24,895 nucleotides of DNA from a bacterium (GTDB lineage: Bacteria > JAJVIF01 > JAGGVT01), in the NCBI GenBank assembly GCA_021157815.1, contig JAGGVT010000049.1, forward strand, positions 1 to 24,895. The letters run 5' to 3'. Of this stretch, positions 14,350-22,984 are shown piece by piece; within the stretch, counting starts at the first letter, position 1; every line of letters starts with the position of its first letter. The notes beneath the pieces are model-generated. The model was not told where the DNA came from. It ran no database searches and saw only the letters and a program-made list of their open reading frames with translations. The position numbers and the translations under genes are program-made.

Positions 14350-14374
14350 CCCCGGTGAAGGGACACCGGGTTAC
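14350..14374 (+). repeat. Single copy of the CCCCGG...CCGGGTTAC hairpin repeat
   Basis: A perfect 7-bp stem CCCGGTG/CACCGGG (14351-14370) with loop AAGGGA, then GTTACAT. It is the same element as at 5420 but with two paired positions exchanged together, in the short gap between pheS and pheT. Confidence 0.65.
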
Positions 14375-14414
14375 ATAAATATACATTTAATTCAGAAATA
14401 CCAAGGACACAAAC

Positions 14415-16820
14415 ATGCGTATCTCATACGACTGGTTAAAGGAATTCATCAACCACGATCTCGATTACGGCGAGCTTATGCGCACACTCACGATGATTGG
14501 GCTTGAGTCTGACGCCGCTGATAAAATGGAATGTGAATTCGATTCTGTTATCGTGGCGAAAATAACCAAAATCGATAAAACGGAAGGCGGGAATATAATA
14601 ACGTTCGATACGGGACAGGGAGATTTAAAACAGGTTTTTTGCACCGCGCCGAATGTTGAGGTGGGCATGCTCGCACCGTACGCCGCACCCGGCACGACTA
14701 TCAAAGGCATCAAGGTAGAGCAGAAAAAGTTTGGCGATTTTGTTTCTAACGGCGTTTTATGTTCATCCGAAGAGCTCGGCATTGGACGGGATTCCACTGG
14801 TTTGCTGCCGCTTTGCGATCCGCTCAAAGTTGGAGATGACCTGAAGGAATACCTCTTTGGTGATTTGCCTATTGAAATCGAGTTGGTATCAAATCGAGGC
14901 GACCAGTATTCGTTCTTGGGAATCGCGCGTGAACTCGCTGTGCATCTGGGACTTCCAATTCAGGAGATTGAATATTCCGAAGCGTCTGAAACAATCGAGG
15001 GCAAAGGCGATAGCATGGCTATTGAAATCCCTGCTCTCGATTTATGCCCGCTTTACACATTCAGGATGTTCAACGATGCCATCGTTTGCGATTCACCGCC
15101 ACAGATTCTGCGGAAACTCATCGCGCTTGGATTGAAGCCGATTAACAATATCGTTGACATTACAAATATCGTTCTGTATGAATTAGGCCAGCCGCTTCAT
15201 CCGTTTGACCGCACGCTTCTGAAAGGCAATTCCGTTATTGTCCGGCGCGCTAAACCGAAAGAGAAATTCACAACTCTGGATGATGTCGAGCGCAAGCTTG
15301 ATAAGAATGATCTTCTGATTGCGGATGAGAGCGGAGGAATCGCGCTCGGCGGCGTCATGGGCGGATTGCTTAGTGAAATCAACTGGAAAACAAGAACTGT
15401 TCTCCTTGAAAGCGCGCTGTTCGAGAAAGTCGGAATCAGAAGGACATCACGGCGCCACGCGCTTCGTTCCGACGCATCAGTACGGTTCGAACGCGGTGTT
15501 GACCCGGACATGGTTATGAAAGCCAGTGCTCGGGTTGCATGGTATGTTGAGAAATTAAATATTGGAACTCCCTCCCCTACTCTCGTTTACACGGGGCAGA
15601 TGGAATATCCAAAAAACAAATTCACAATTCGAGTACCCAGAATTGAACAGTGCCTTGGATATAAAATCCCCTATGATGACATGAACCGGATTCTCACCGG
15701 GCTTGGTTTTGATGTAAACGAAATCGAGACGGATAAATGGGAATTGACTGTGCCGAAGTTCCGCTCCGATGTTGTAATCGAGGAGGATGTGGCGGAAGAG
15801 GTAGCGCGCCATCATGGATACAATGCAATTGAGGGTACGCTGCCGAGAATTCAGATGGGTCGCGACCTTCTGCACGAGTATGACAGCTTGAAGATGTCTG
15901 TTCGTTATCTCCTTGCAGGTTGGGGATTGTATGAAGTCATCTCTTTCGCGCTTGGCAACAGGAACGAGCTCGGTCGGACTCATTTTCTCAGGCCCGGTGT
16001 GAAGAGAGTTGACATTAATAATCCTCTTACTGAGGAACACGCCTGCCTTCGAACCAATATTGAGGAAACAATGCTGGATGTGCTGGCATCGAACTATAAA
16101 AAACGCACGGGACTAAGAGACATTTTCGAAATCGGGCGCGGATACTGGCGCACTGATGAAGGTTTCGCTGAGAAAGATGAGCTTTGCATTATCCTTTCAG
16201 TTGAGGGCATCGGCAAATCGGTGAAAAATTCCGAAGAGGATTTGTTTTTACAATTGAAAGGACTTGTTATCGAACTGCTCAAGCATCTGAAAATCACGAA
16301 TTACAAACTCGCCCACGATGACAACCCCGGTGAGTTCGCTGATGTTGCTGGCGATGCCTTCATGGCGATTACCACTGATAACACTAAATGGGGTTATGTC
16401 AGGCTGGTTCCGAATGATGAACTGGATCGCAGGGATGCGCAGCTAATCGCTGTCAGCGCGACTCTTGACTGGGAGACTCTTCTTGCGTTGCATCAGGAAT
16501 CGAAAGGAGCGATTACTCTTGATCCGCTTCCAAGATTCCCGGCATCCAAACGCGATCTCGCGCTCAGTGTGCCCGATGATGTGAAATATGAGGACATTGA
16601 AAAAACGATCCTGGAAAGCGGAGGGGAAATTCTTGTTGATCTGAATTTGTTTGATATTTATCGCGGGAAGCAGGTAGAGAAGGGACATATTTCGATTGCG
16701 GTCAATCTCACGTTTCAGGATAGAGAACGAACGCTGACTGATGAAATTGTCGATGAGCGAATCAGTTCGATTTTGAAAGCGCTTGAGAAGAGCCTTGGCG
16801 TACGCCTGAGGGATAAATAA
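14415..16820 (+). CDS. pheT: Phenylalanyl-tRNA synthetase beta subunit
   Basis: 801 residues, full length. It opens with MRISYDWLKEFI, then an EMAP/OB-type tRNA-binding domain (about 40-150, with FCTAPNVEVGM and SNGVLCSSEELGI), the B3/B4 editing domain (about 210-380, NNIVDITNIVLYELGQPLH), B5 (about 400-475, with RSDVVIEEDVAEEVAR), a catalytic-like module and a C-terminal FDX-ACB anticodon-binding domain (about 707-801, FPASKRDLALSVPDD). The beta chain recognises tRNA-Phe and edits mischarged Tyr. AAGGA precedes the ATG. The gene for a small membrane protein begins 2 nt after the stop. Confidence 0.96.
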   Translation: MRISYDWLKEFINHDLDYGELMRTLTMIGLESDAADKMECEFDSVIVAKITKIDKTEGGNIITFDTGQGDLKQVFCTAPNVEVGMLAPYAAPGTTIKGIKVEQKKFGDFVSNGVLCSSEELGIGRDSTGLLPLCDPLKVGDDLKEYLFGDLPIEIELVSNRGDQYSFLGIARELAVHLGLPIQEIEYSEASETIEGKGDSMAIEIPALDLCPLYTFRMFNDAIVCDSPPQILRKLIALGLKPINNIVDITNIVLYELGQPLHPFDRTLLKGNSVIVRRAKPKEKFTTLDDVERKLDKNDLLIADESGGIALGGVMGGLLSEINWKTRTVLLESALFEKVGIRRTSRRHALRSDASVRFERGVDPDMVMKASARVAWYVEKLNIGTPSPTLVYTGQMEYPKNKFTIRVPRIEQCLGYKIPYDDMNRILTGLGFDVNEIETDKWELTVPKFRSDVVIEEDVAEEVARHHGYNAIEGTLPRIQMGRDLLHEYDSLKMSVRYLLAGWGLYEVISFALGNRNELGRTHFLRPGVKRVDINNPLTEEHACLRTNIEETMLDVLASNYKKRTGLRDIFEIGRGYWRTDEGFAEKDELCIILSVEGIGKSVKNSEEDLFLQLKGLVIELLKHLKITNYKLAHDDNPGEFADVAGDAFMAITTDNTKWGYVRLVPNDELDRRDAQLIAVSATLDWETLLALHQESKGAITLDPLPRFPASKRDLALSVPDDVKYEDIEKTILESGGEILVDLNLFDIYRGKQVEKGHISIAVNLTFQDRERTLTDEIVDERISSILKALEKSLGVRLRDK

Positions 16821-16822
16821 AA

Positions 16823-17086
16823 GTGGCATATTTCTGGGGAGCCATATACTTTCTTATAACTCACCTGCTGATTTGCGCATGGGTTAAATACGACGCTAAA
16901 ACCAGAATGATAAACTCTGAGAGGTGGTATCGCTTCTGCCTGTTTGTTCCGGTTATCGGTGTTGTGTTTTACGGCATCACGAAACAGGCACGCAAACTCT
17001 GGACGTTAATATTCACATTCTGGATTTTCACACCTGCCGTTTATTTCGGAATTAAGTATCTTGTGGCATTTATAAATTCCAAATAA
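16823..17086 (+). CDS. Small three-span membrane protein, translationally coupled to pheT
   Basis: 87 residues with a GTG start two bases after the pheT stop; GAGGGATAA at the end of pheT can serve as ribosome-binding site. Hydrophobic segments at about 3-19, 37-53 and 61-82 alternate with basic loops (KYDAKTR, KQARK), so it is predicted to be an inner-membrane protein. I recognise no family. It occupies the place where zapA often follows pheT in other bacteria but does not resemble ZapA. The stop TAA overlaps the first base of the inverted-repeat element. Confidence 0.65.
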   Translation: MAYFWGAIYFLITHLLICAWVKYDAKTRMINSERWYRFCLFVPVIGVVFYGITKQARKLWTLIFTFWIFTPAVYFGIKYLVAFINSK

Positions 17087-17200
17087 TTCTCCCCCTGGGA
17101 GCGCCGGAATCTTGACGGCGCATAAAGGCGTTCACGCCTTTTGCGTTGGCGTTTAAGCGCCAATGCGCCGGCAAGATTCCAGCGCTCCCAAGGGGAGAAT
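17086..17200. repeat. 38-bp inverted repeat with two inner hairpins (cloverleaf-like element)
   Basis: Arms 17086-17123 and 17163-17200 match in 35 of 38 positions when inverted (core CTGGGAGCGCCGGAATCTTG). The 39-bp centre forms AAAGGCG-TTCA-CGCCTTT and TTGGCG-TTTAAG-CGCCAA, giving three stems in all. Part of the arm recurs at 24803. It may also serve as a terminator for the pheT operon. Confidence 0.85.
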
Positions 17201-17273
17201 CCTATAAATATTTTTACGTATTTCAGATGTATCCCTTTTGCAATCGCTTTAAATTACTTAAACTAATCCGTTA

Positions 17274-18806
17274 ATGATTGGCAGATTAAAAACAATTAAA
17301 CAAATCATCCTTATTCCGTTGATTGCAGCAGCGATTATCGTTTTGTACGCATCACTTGTTGCTGCGCAGGAACCGGACGATTCAGCTGTCAACGAACATC
17401 TGCCTGTAATCGACAGAACTTTTTTCATCGAAGGGGATAAATTCACATTCAAGGAAACCGAGGATGGAATTATATCGATATGGGAGGGAAATGTACGAGC
17501 GTATTCCGAACAGATTGAGCTCACAACAAAATATCTCGAACTCGATTTAACACAGGACGACCAAATAAGGTCATTGCGAGCCACGCCGGAAGTAACAATC
17601 GAACTTGTCGAGGATGCCGCGCAGGCCGTTATCAGGGGAAAGGAATTCAATTATAACTTCGAAACCAACACAGGCAAGGTTATCGATTCGATAATCGAGT
17701 TGAAAGCAAATCCGGAGGCTTTCGATTTCCCGATTGATACTGAATACACGATATATATCCTCGCTGATTACACCACCATTAATAACGGTGATTTAATCGC
17801 TGAGTATCCCAAGGTTCTGCTTAACTCGCTTGATAATCCGGAAGTAATGATACGAGGGAAAAAATTGTCCATTTCCGCGGTCGGCGACAGGCGTTATCTT
17901 AAAATTAAAAATCTCGCGGTGTACGTTTTCGGTATTCGCGTTTTATACTGCCCGTGGACATATAGAAGATCCCTGACACACAAAGTCAAATCAGGATTCA
18001 CATTGGAACTGCCCGGACTTGGCTTTGACAAAGACGGCTTTGAAATCGATCAGAGATTTTATTATGCCTTTGGCAAAGGGGCACTGGAACATAATTACAT
18101 TCTGTTTCGAATGGACCTTTTTACAAATGACAGGTGGTATCCTGAAACCGGATTTGGATACGACGGCAAACATCATTCATGGGATCTTTTATACGGACAT
18201 GAGCATAAAAAGGACGTTGATTTCAACAAGGTGCGAGTGTCTCTCAACCCCGATTTCAACTGGCGATTTCATCGCGTTGATATTTTCAATCGATTCATGT
18301 TCAGCGGTGGATTCGACTACGGCTTCATCGAGGAACCGCAAAGGCAGGTTGATAGAAACAGGCTTGGCTTCCATTTTGATCTGAAAAGAAAACCAATTCC
18401 ACTGGGCAATCCTAAAACAACCCTTAACCTGGGCATGAAATACAGGAAGGCGTATTATTCCGGTGATGACCAATATGTGGTTTGCACTCGAAGCGCTGGT
18501 TTCAAGCACGTTGAAAAAGGGAGATTCAGTTTCGCGACAACATATCACCATCGTGAGGACAAAGGCGCGAGTCCGTTCCTTTACGATGTTGAGGAAATTC
18601 TCGATGAGATAAGTTTCAGGTCCCGTATTCGCCTGGCAGATAGATGGGGAACCGGATTCGATGGCCGTTACGATATCGAGAAAGATCATTTCAGGAATTT
18701 GGAACTGCTGCTGTCACACTCATTTGAATCGTTCCAGATGTCGATTGTATGGGATTTCGCTGACGGCGCTGTTGGAGTGGAATTCGGTCTGCCCGGAGCG
18801 TTGTAG
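17274..18806 (+). CDS. LptD/OstA-like outer-membrane protein
   Basis: 510 residues. Residues 1-31 form a Sec signal peptide ending LVAAQEPD. Residues about 48-150 look like an OstA-type beta-jellyroll (GIISIWEGNVRAYSEQIELTTKYLELDL, in two halves, is the typical OstA/LptA strand pattern). From about 190 onward there are alternating polar and hydrophobic strands with many aromatic residues, typical of a beta barrel, ending in SMSIVWDF-type and VGVEFGLPG sequence. LptD inserts lipopolysaccharide in the outer leaflet. At 510 residues it is shorter than usual (often 700-900), so a different outer-membrane role is possible. No clear ribosome-binding site precedes the ATG; no other lpt gene is nearby. 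Confidence 0.6.
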   Translation: MIGRLKTIKQIILIPLIAAAIIVLYASLVAAQEPDDSAVNEHLPVIDRTFFIEGDKFTFKETEDGIISIWEGNVRAYSEQIELTTKYLELDLTQDDQIRSLRATPEVTIELVEDAAQAVIRGKEFNYNFETNTGKVIDSIIELKANPEAFDFPIDTEYTIYILADYTTINNGDLIAEYPKVLLNSLDNPEVMIRGKKLSISAVGDRRYLKIKNLAVYVFGIRVLYCPWTYRRSLTHKVKSGFTLELPGLGFDKDGFEIDQRFYYAFGKGALEHNYILFRMDLFTNDRWYPETGFGYDGKHHSWDLLYGHEHKKDVDFNKVRVSLNPDFNWRFHRVDIFNRFMFSGGFDYGFIEEPQRQVDRNRLGFHFDLKRKPIPLGNPKTTLNLGMKYRKAYYSGDDQYVVCTRSAGFKHVEKGRFSFATTYHHREDKGASPFLYDVEEILDEISFRSRIRLADRWGTGFDGRYDIEKDHFRNLELLLSHSFESFQMSIVWDFADGAVGVEFGLPGAL

Positions 18807-18833
18807 AAACAATCCTCAAATTTGTGGTACGGG

Positions 18834-18976
18834 CATTCTGGGGCTGTTGAAAAAGCCCATTATATCCCAGACCGTAGGGGCAACTCTCCGTGGTTGCCCT
18901 CTATTTATGCCAATATTTAGGGTAGGCACAGAGACCTACCCCCTACATTCAGCCCTTTTTCAACAGCCCCAGGATG
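18834..18976. repeat. Inverted-repeat element with two inner hairpins between converging genes
   Basis: Arms of 22 bp (18834-18855 and 18955-18976, core CTGGGGCTGTTGAAAAAG) match with one mismatch. Between them are AGGGGCAAC/GTTGCCCT (about 18876-18900) and GGGTAGG/CCTACCC (about 18920-18942) hairpins. It could act as a bidirectional terminator for the LptD-like and GND-repeat genes; it looks like a miniature mobile element. Confidence 0.8.
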
Positions 18977-19020
18977 TCTGCACCACAACAACATCCTGTT
19001 AAAATCACCTGCAATACAAA

Positions 19021-22000
19021 TTATTCATCATCAAGTAAAAACAACACATGAAAGTCATCCTCGACTTCCCTGTGCTCATCCAGCCTGTTTTTTATTTCAT
19101 CCTGCAAATTCAGCCACTGCTCAGAATCGTAACTCAGCCAGTGTTTCAGCACGCTGACAGTGTGCGCTCTCATAACCCAATCATCGTTTTCAAGCCCGAT
19201 TACTACCTCATCAAATAGAACCTTCGATGGGAAGAACTCAGGGATTTTCGCCAGCACTCGTAGAAGCGACAATCGAGTCCTGCGATTAATCTTGTTGCCT
19301 TTTAAATCACGATATATCTTTAAGCGGAACCTGTCAGCGTTTTTTGCTATTATGGATATGATTCCCTCCCTAACTGTAAAATATTCATGGTCGAGAAGGG
19401 AAACAAACTCAGGATATAAGTCATCAGCATCAAGTTTTAATAGCGTGTTTGCGGCTGCAAGTATTATTCTCTCAGGCTTGTCATGTGAAAGAAACGTCCT
19501 GATTATCTGATTGCCCGCTTTCGAATCGAGAGCGGTTAGAGTGCTCATCGCTGACCCGCGAAGGACATCATCATCAAGCAACGAAACAATTTTCTCATCC
19601 AGTTCTGCTAATTTCACTTTGGCGATTTGCGAAAGCGCATTTCGTTTTCTCGCATTGTCCTCATCATCAAGATTCTTCTCAAGCATGGCTCGAATTTCAT
19701 CAGGATAATTTTCATACAGTGCAGGCAGAATGACATCATAGGCTCGCGAGGCAAGACCATAGTTGTCATCGAACTTCTCATCTATTTTTGGAATTACATC
19801 TTTCCCAAATGCGATTAGCCTTTCGCGCGCCACAGGCACAATCACGCTGTTATCGCCAACCTGCCATCGAGTCGCAATTTCCCAAAGTTCATCGAAAACC
19901 TCATCAGTCAGTTTACCCTTGTAATGGCAAATTTCAGGAATATCGATTTTTGAATCGTCGCCAGTTAAAATTGCTTTTGCCGCTTCCTTGATTTCATCTG
20001 CCTCGGGGATGAAATCCAATCCGGCGCCGAAAACATTCTGTGTCCAGAGCCTGTTGTCATGCGCCTTACCGATATAGTAATCCCTGCCGCCTGTATCAAT
20101 GAAAATTCCGATTGAGCCGGTATCACGCGCCCACCTGCCGCCTCCCATCGTGTTGGCGGTTGGGTTGGCGCCGTAGATATCGTTTCCGTCACGGTCAAAA
20201 AACAGTCCGACTGAATTTGTTAATCCTGAGCCGTTGCATGATGTCGAGCCTAAATATCTGTCATTGCCGCCTCTGTCCATCATTACACTCGCAGCGAAAT
20301 CGTGTGAGCCGCCCTGGCCAAGGCCTGAATTCATCGTATATGAATCATTTCCCGCGTTGTCTATAATTCCCCCGACCGCGAGATGAATTCCGCTTCCCTG
20401 GCCGTATTGAGTCATTTCGTAATGGTCGTTTCCAGCCTTGTCGAGCAGGAATCCGCCGGAGTACCAGTATCCAACGCCCTGATTGTAGATGTCTCCGAGA
20501 TAATAATCGTTTCCGTTGTCATCGATAAGAAAAGCGATTCCACCAGCGTAATCGATTCCGCATGAACCGATTGAAAAACCCTGGCTGAAACTCTGGTAGC
20601 GGTCGTTGAAAAGCGGAGCGTGGAGATAAACTCCACCGGCATGGTATGTGTCGTTTCCGCGCGATCCGTGGCACAATCCTACTCCCCACTGGCGGGAAAA
20701 ACCCTGCGCCATCAACCATGCATCATAACTGTCGTTTTGAATCAGGTTTTTATCAACCTCATCCTCTTCGGTATTTGCAGGGCTGACACCAGTATCAACG
20801 AACATAGGCGCGCGGTCGAGCAATACTCCGATTCCATATCCCGCAGCGCCCTGAGAGTAAATCCCGGATGAGTATTCATCCGAGCCGCCATCATCCATGA
20901 ATGATGCTATCCCACACGCTGTCGCGCCGATTGAAAAATGTCCGCCCTTTACAATGTCATTCCCCTGTCCAAAGTCATAAAAAGCGGCGACTCCCATCAC
21001 AGACGCTCCAAGCGTTACGTTGACATCCTCGCAGAAATACCTGTCATCGCCTTCGATATCGAGAAAGAAACCAAGCCTGTTATTATCGTCAGTTCCCAAA
21101 GCGCAGCCAATTCTGCAGTTGTTGTATGTGTCGTTGCCGCCCGGGTCAATCAGAATTGCGTACTCGCCAGAATAGGTGTCGTCGTCCATTGTCCCGATTG
21201 CCATCCTGCCCCATGGCGTTTTGTAAATCTGAGGCTTATCGTAAGGAAAATCTGTTCCCCTCAAAATTTGCAGAAAATAAACCGGGTTGGGCAGCGAAAT
21301 ATACGCCAGCATCATTTCGTTTAAATCCACTTTTGTCGCCAGCTCATCGATATATTCATCCGGTTTGTCCTCAAGAAGTTTATCTATTCTTTCCTTCTCA
21401 TCGACACCGTACGGCGGTTTAAAAACATCGTGCCATGTAATCATTTTTGGAAGAGCGTGCCTGAGAATCGTGATTTCATCCGAGGACAGAGCGCTAAATG
21501 CTTTTTTAACATGCCTGTTGGAATTTGAAAACGCGTTCAGGATATAATGGAAATTTTCTGATGGGCACGGGTCCATGCGCGCCCACGGGGGGATAATCAA
21601 CCTGTTAAAATTATTTATATCAAAAAGCAATTTATCCTGACTGGGCAGTTTGGCTGTATCGATTCCCGGATGCACCATCGCGCAAGCGAGAACATCCGGT
21701 ACAACAAAAACATCATGCCCCTGAAGAATCTCGATTGACCTGGAAAAGCCATCCATGTAGGGAGCGATATGAAGCGGGTTTTTCATCATGTCGAGAATAA
21801 TCGGGAATGCCAGATGCGCCTTGGTGTAGTCCTTTCGGAATGACATGTCATGGCGATTCATGTTCATCGCGCTTAACGCCCTGTCAAGCGCCATTAATTC
21901 GGCATCTGAATAGGTCTGCTGAATTTGCGAATCCATGCTGAATCGTGTGAAGCAGGAATCGAGTTCAATCTGAGGTGGAATCGGTTTCTCCTCAGTCGCA

Positions 22001-22086
22001 ACGGCAATGTTGTCCTGGCATGACAGCAGGATTACCAGTAATGATGATAAAACACAAAACTGTAGAATCACTTTATTTATTTTCAC
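19021..22086 (-). CDS. Large lipoprotein with Asp-rich 'GND' repeats and HEAT-like repeats
   Basis: 1021 residues. Residues 1-23 are a lipoprotein signal (lipobox LLSC, Cys 23). Residues about 40-300 form a domain I do not recognise. Residues about 310-675 hold some 12 repeats of IDxxGNDxY type: clear examples at 313-321, 343-350, 371-377, 398-405, 476-481, 522-529, 549-556, 576-583, 604-611, 631-638 and 664-671, with spacing close to 27, linked by QGxG and Gly-rich hydrophobic strands. This suggests a beta-solenoid with Asp-lined turns. Residues about 730-1005 are paired helices of HEAT type (DDDVLRGSAMSTLTALD, DDWVMRAHTVSVLKHWL). Start is GTG with AAGGA eight bases before. It lies 23 nt after the metal-permease gene on the same strand, so it is probably the last gene of the metal-uptake operon. 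Confidence 0.75.
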   Translation of the reverse strand: MKINKVILQFCVLSSLLVILLSCQDNIAVATEEKPIPPQIELDSCFTRFSMDSQIQQTYSDAELMALDRALSAMNMNRHDMSFRKDYTKAHLAFPIILDMMKNPLHIAPYMDGFSRSIEILQGHDVFVVPDVLACAMVHPGIDTAKLPSQDKLLFDINNFNRLIIPPWARMDPCPSENFHYILNAFSNSNRHVKKAFSALSSDEITILRHALPKMITWHDVFKPPYGVDEKERIDKLLEDKPDEYIDELATKVDLNEMMLAYISLPNPVYFLQILRGTDFPYDKPQIYKTPWGRMAIGTMDDDTYSGEYAILIDPGGNDTYNNCRIGCALGTDDNNRLGFFLDIEGDDRYFCEDVNVTLGASVMGVAAFYDFGQGNDIVKGGHFSIGATACGIASFMDDGGSDEYSSGIYSQGAAGYGIGVLLDRAPMFVDTGVSPANTEEDEVDKNLIQNDSYDAWLMAQGFSRQWGVGLCHGSRGNDTYHAGGVYLHAPLFNDRYQSFSQGFSIGSCGIDYAGGIAFLIDDNGNDYYLGDIYNQGVGYWYSGGFLLDKAGNDHYEMTQYGQGSGIHLAVGGIIDNAGNDSYTMNSGLGQGGSHDFAASVMMDRGGNDRYLGSTSCNGSGLTNSVGLFFDRDGNDIYGANPTANTMGGGRWARDTGSIGIFIDTGGRDYYIGKAHDNRLWTQNVFGAGLDFIPEADEIKEAAKAILTGDDSKIDIPEICHYKGKLTDEVFDELWEIATRWQVGDNSVIVPVARERLIAFGKDVIPKIDEKFDDNYGLASRAYDVILPALYENYPDEIRAMLEKNLDDEDNARKRNALSQIAKVKLAELDEKIVSLLDDDVLRGSAMSTLTALDSKAGNQIIRTFLSHDKPERIILAAANTLLKLDADDLYPEFVSLLDHEYFTVREGIISIIAKNADRFRLKIYRDLKGNKINRRTRLSLLRVLAKIPEFFPSKVLFDEVVIGLENDDWVMRAHTVSVLKHWLSYDSEQWLNLQDEIKNRLDEHREVEDDFHVLFLLDDE

Positions 22087-22109
22087 GTTTAGTTCCTTGA
22101 ATCAGATGA

Positions 22110-22973
22110 TTATTTCTGCATTGCCGATGATTCAGCCCTGACTCTCCGCACCATCCGCCTTGAGAGAAATCCCTTTATGACAAAAGAAATAAGATAGCTG
22201 AAACCGGCAATGAGAATTATTGTCGCTCCAGCAGGCAGGTTGGGACCGTACGAAACAGCAAGCCCTAAAATGGTAAACACCATTCCAAGTAAGGATGCAA
22301 GAACCATCATTTTAATAAGTCGTTTTGAATAGTGGCCGGCTATCGCGGCAGGCAGTGTCAAAAGCGCGATTACAAGTATCAACCCGACAACCTGAATGAG
22401 AATCACGACAGTTATCGCAATTATGCAAAGCAGCAGAATGTAAATATAGGTAACGTTAACTCCCTGCAGACTGGCGTACTCCTCATCAAAACAAACGGCT
22501 GTGAATTGCTTGTAATAGCGCATAACAACAGCGAGGATTCCCACATTCAACACAGCTATTGTTAGAATATTCGATTTTGTAACCATCAGGATATTTCCGA
22601 AAAGGTAACTCATAAGATCCACGTTGTACCCCGGAGTTCTCGAAATAAAAATCACGCCAATAGCCATGCCTATCGCCCAGATTGCGCCAATGACTGTATC
22701 CTCGTGCTGGTGAACCCGTATGCTTACAATCCCGATTATTATTGCCGCCAGGAGCGCAGCGACAATCGCCCCGTGAATCGGTTCAGCTCCCATGAAATAC
22801 GCGACTCCCATTCCGCCAAGAACAGCATGTGCGATTCCACCGCTGATATAGCCGATTTTCTTTACTACAACGTATGTCCCGACTACACCGCAGGCAAAGC
22901 TTGCCAGAACGCCAGTAAGCAATGCATTCTGCAAAAAAGGCTGGCTCAATAATGCCCTGATAAATTCACTCAA
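22110..22973 (-). CDS. Metal ABC transporter permease (ZnuB/MntB/TroC family)
   Basis: About 288 residues, eight to nine hydrophobic segments, typical ABC-3 permease of zinc/manganese uptake systems. Recognised from QPFLQNALLTGVLASFACGVVGTYVVVKK (read in two halves), YISGGIAHAVLGGMGVAYF, and VGLILVIALLTLPAAIA, the conserved coupling-helix region. Start is set at TTG 22973, because TAGGAG overlapping the stop of the ATPase gene lies eight bases before it; a GTG at 22997 would overlap the ATPase gene and has no ribosome-binding site. Acts with the adjacent ATPase and binding protein. Zn or Mn preference cannot be read with certainty. Confidence 0.9.
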   Translation of the reverse strand: MSEFIRALLSQPFLQNALLTGVLASFACGVVGTYVVVKKIGYISGGIAHAVLGGMGVAYFMGAEPIHGAIVAALLAAIIIGIVSIRVHQHEDTVIGAIWAIGMAIGVIFISRTPGYNVDLMSYLFGNILMVTKSNILTIAVLNVGILAVVMRYYKQFTAVCFDEEYASLQGVNVTYIYILLLCIIAITVVILIQVVGLILVIALLTLPAAIAGHYSKRLIKMMVLASLLGMVFTILGLAVSYGPNLPAGATIILIAGFSYLISFVIKGFLSRRMVRRVRAESSAMQK

Positions 22974-22984
22974 GAAATTAACTC

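Noticed and set aside
20000-21200. Classical RTX toxin or hemolysin-type Ca2+ repeats in the GND lipoprotein
   Set aside because: The repeat period is about 27 residues, not nine, the GGxGxDxLx pattern is absent and the protein has a lipoprotein signal instead of a type I secretion C-terminus.
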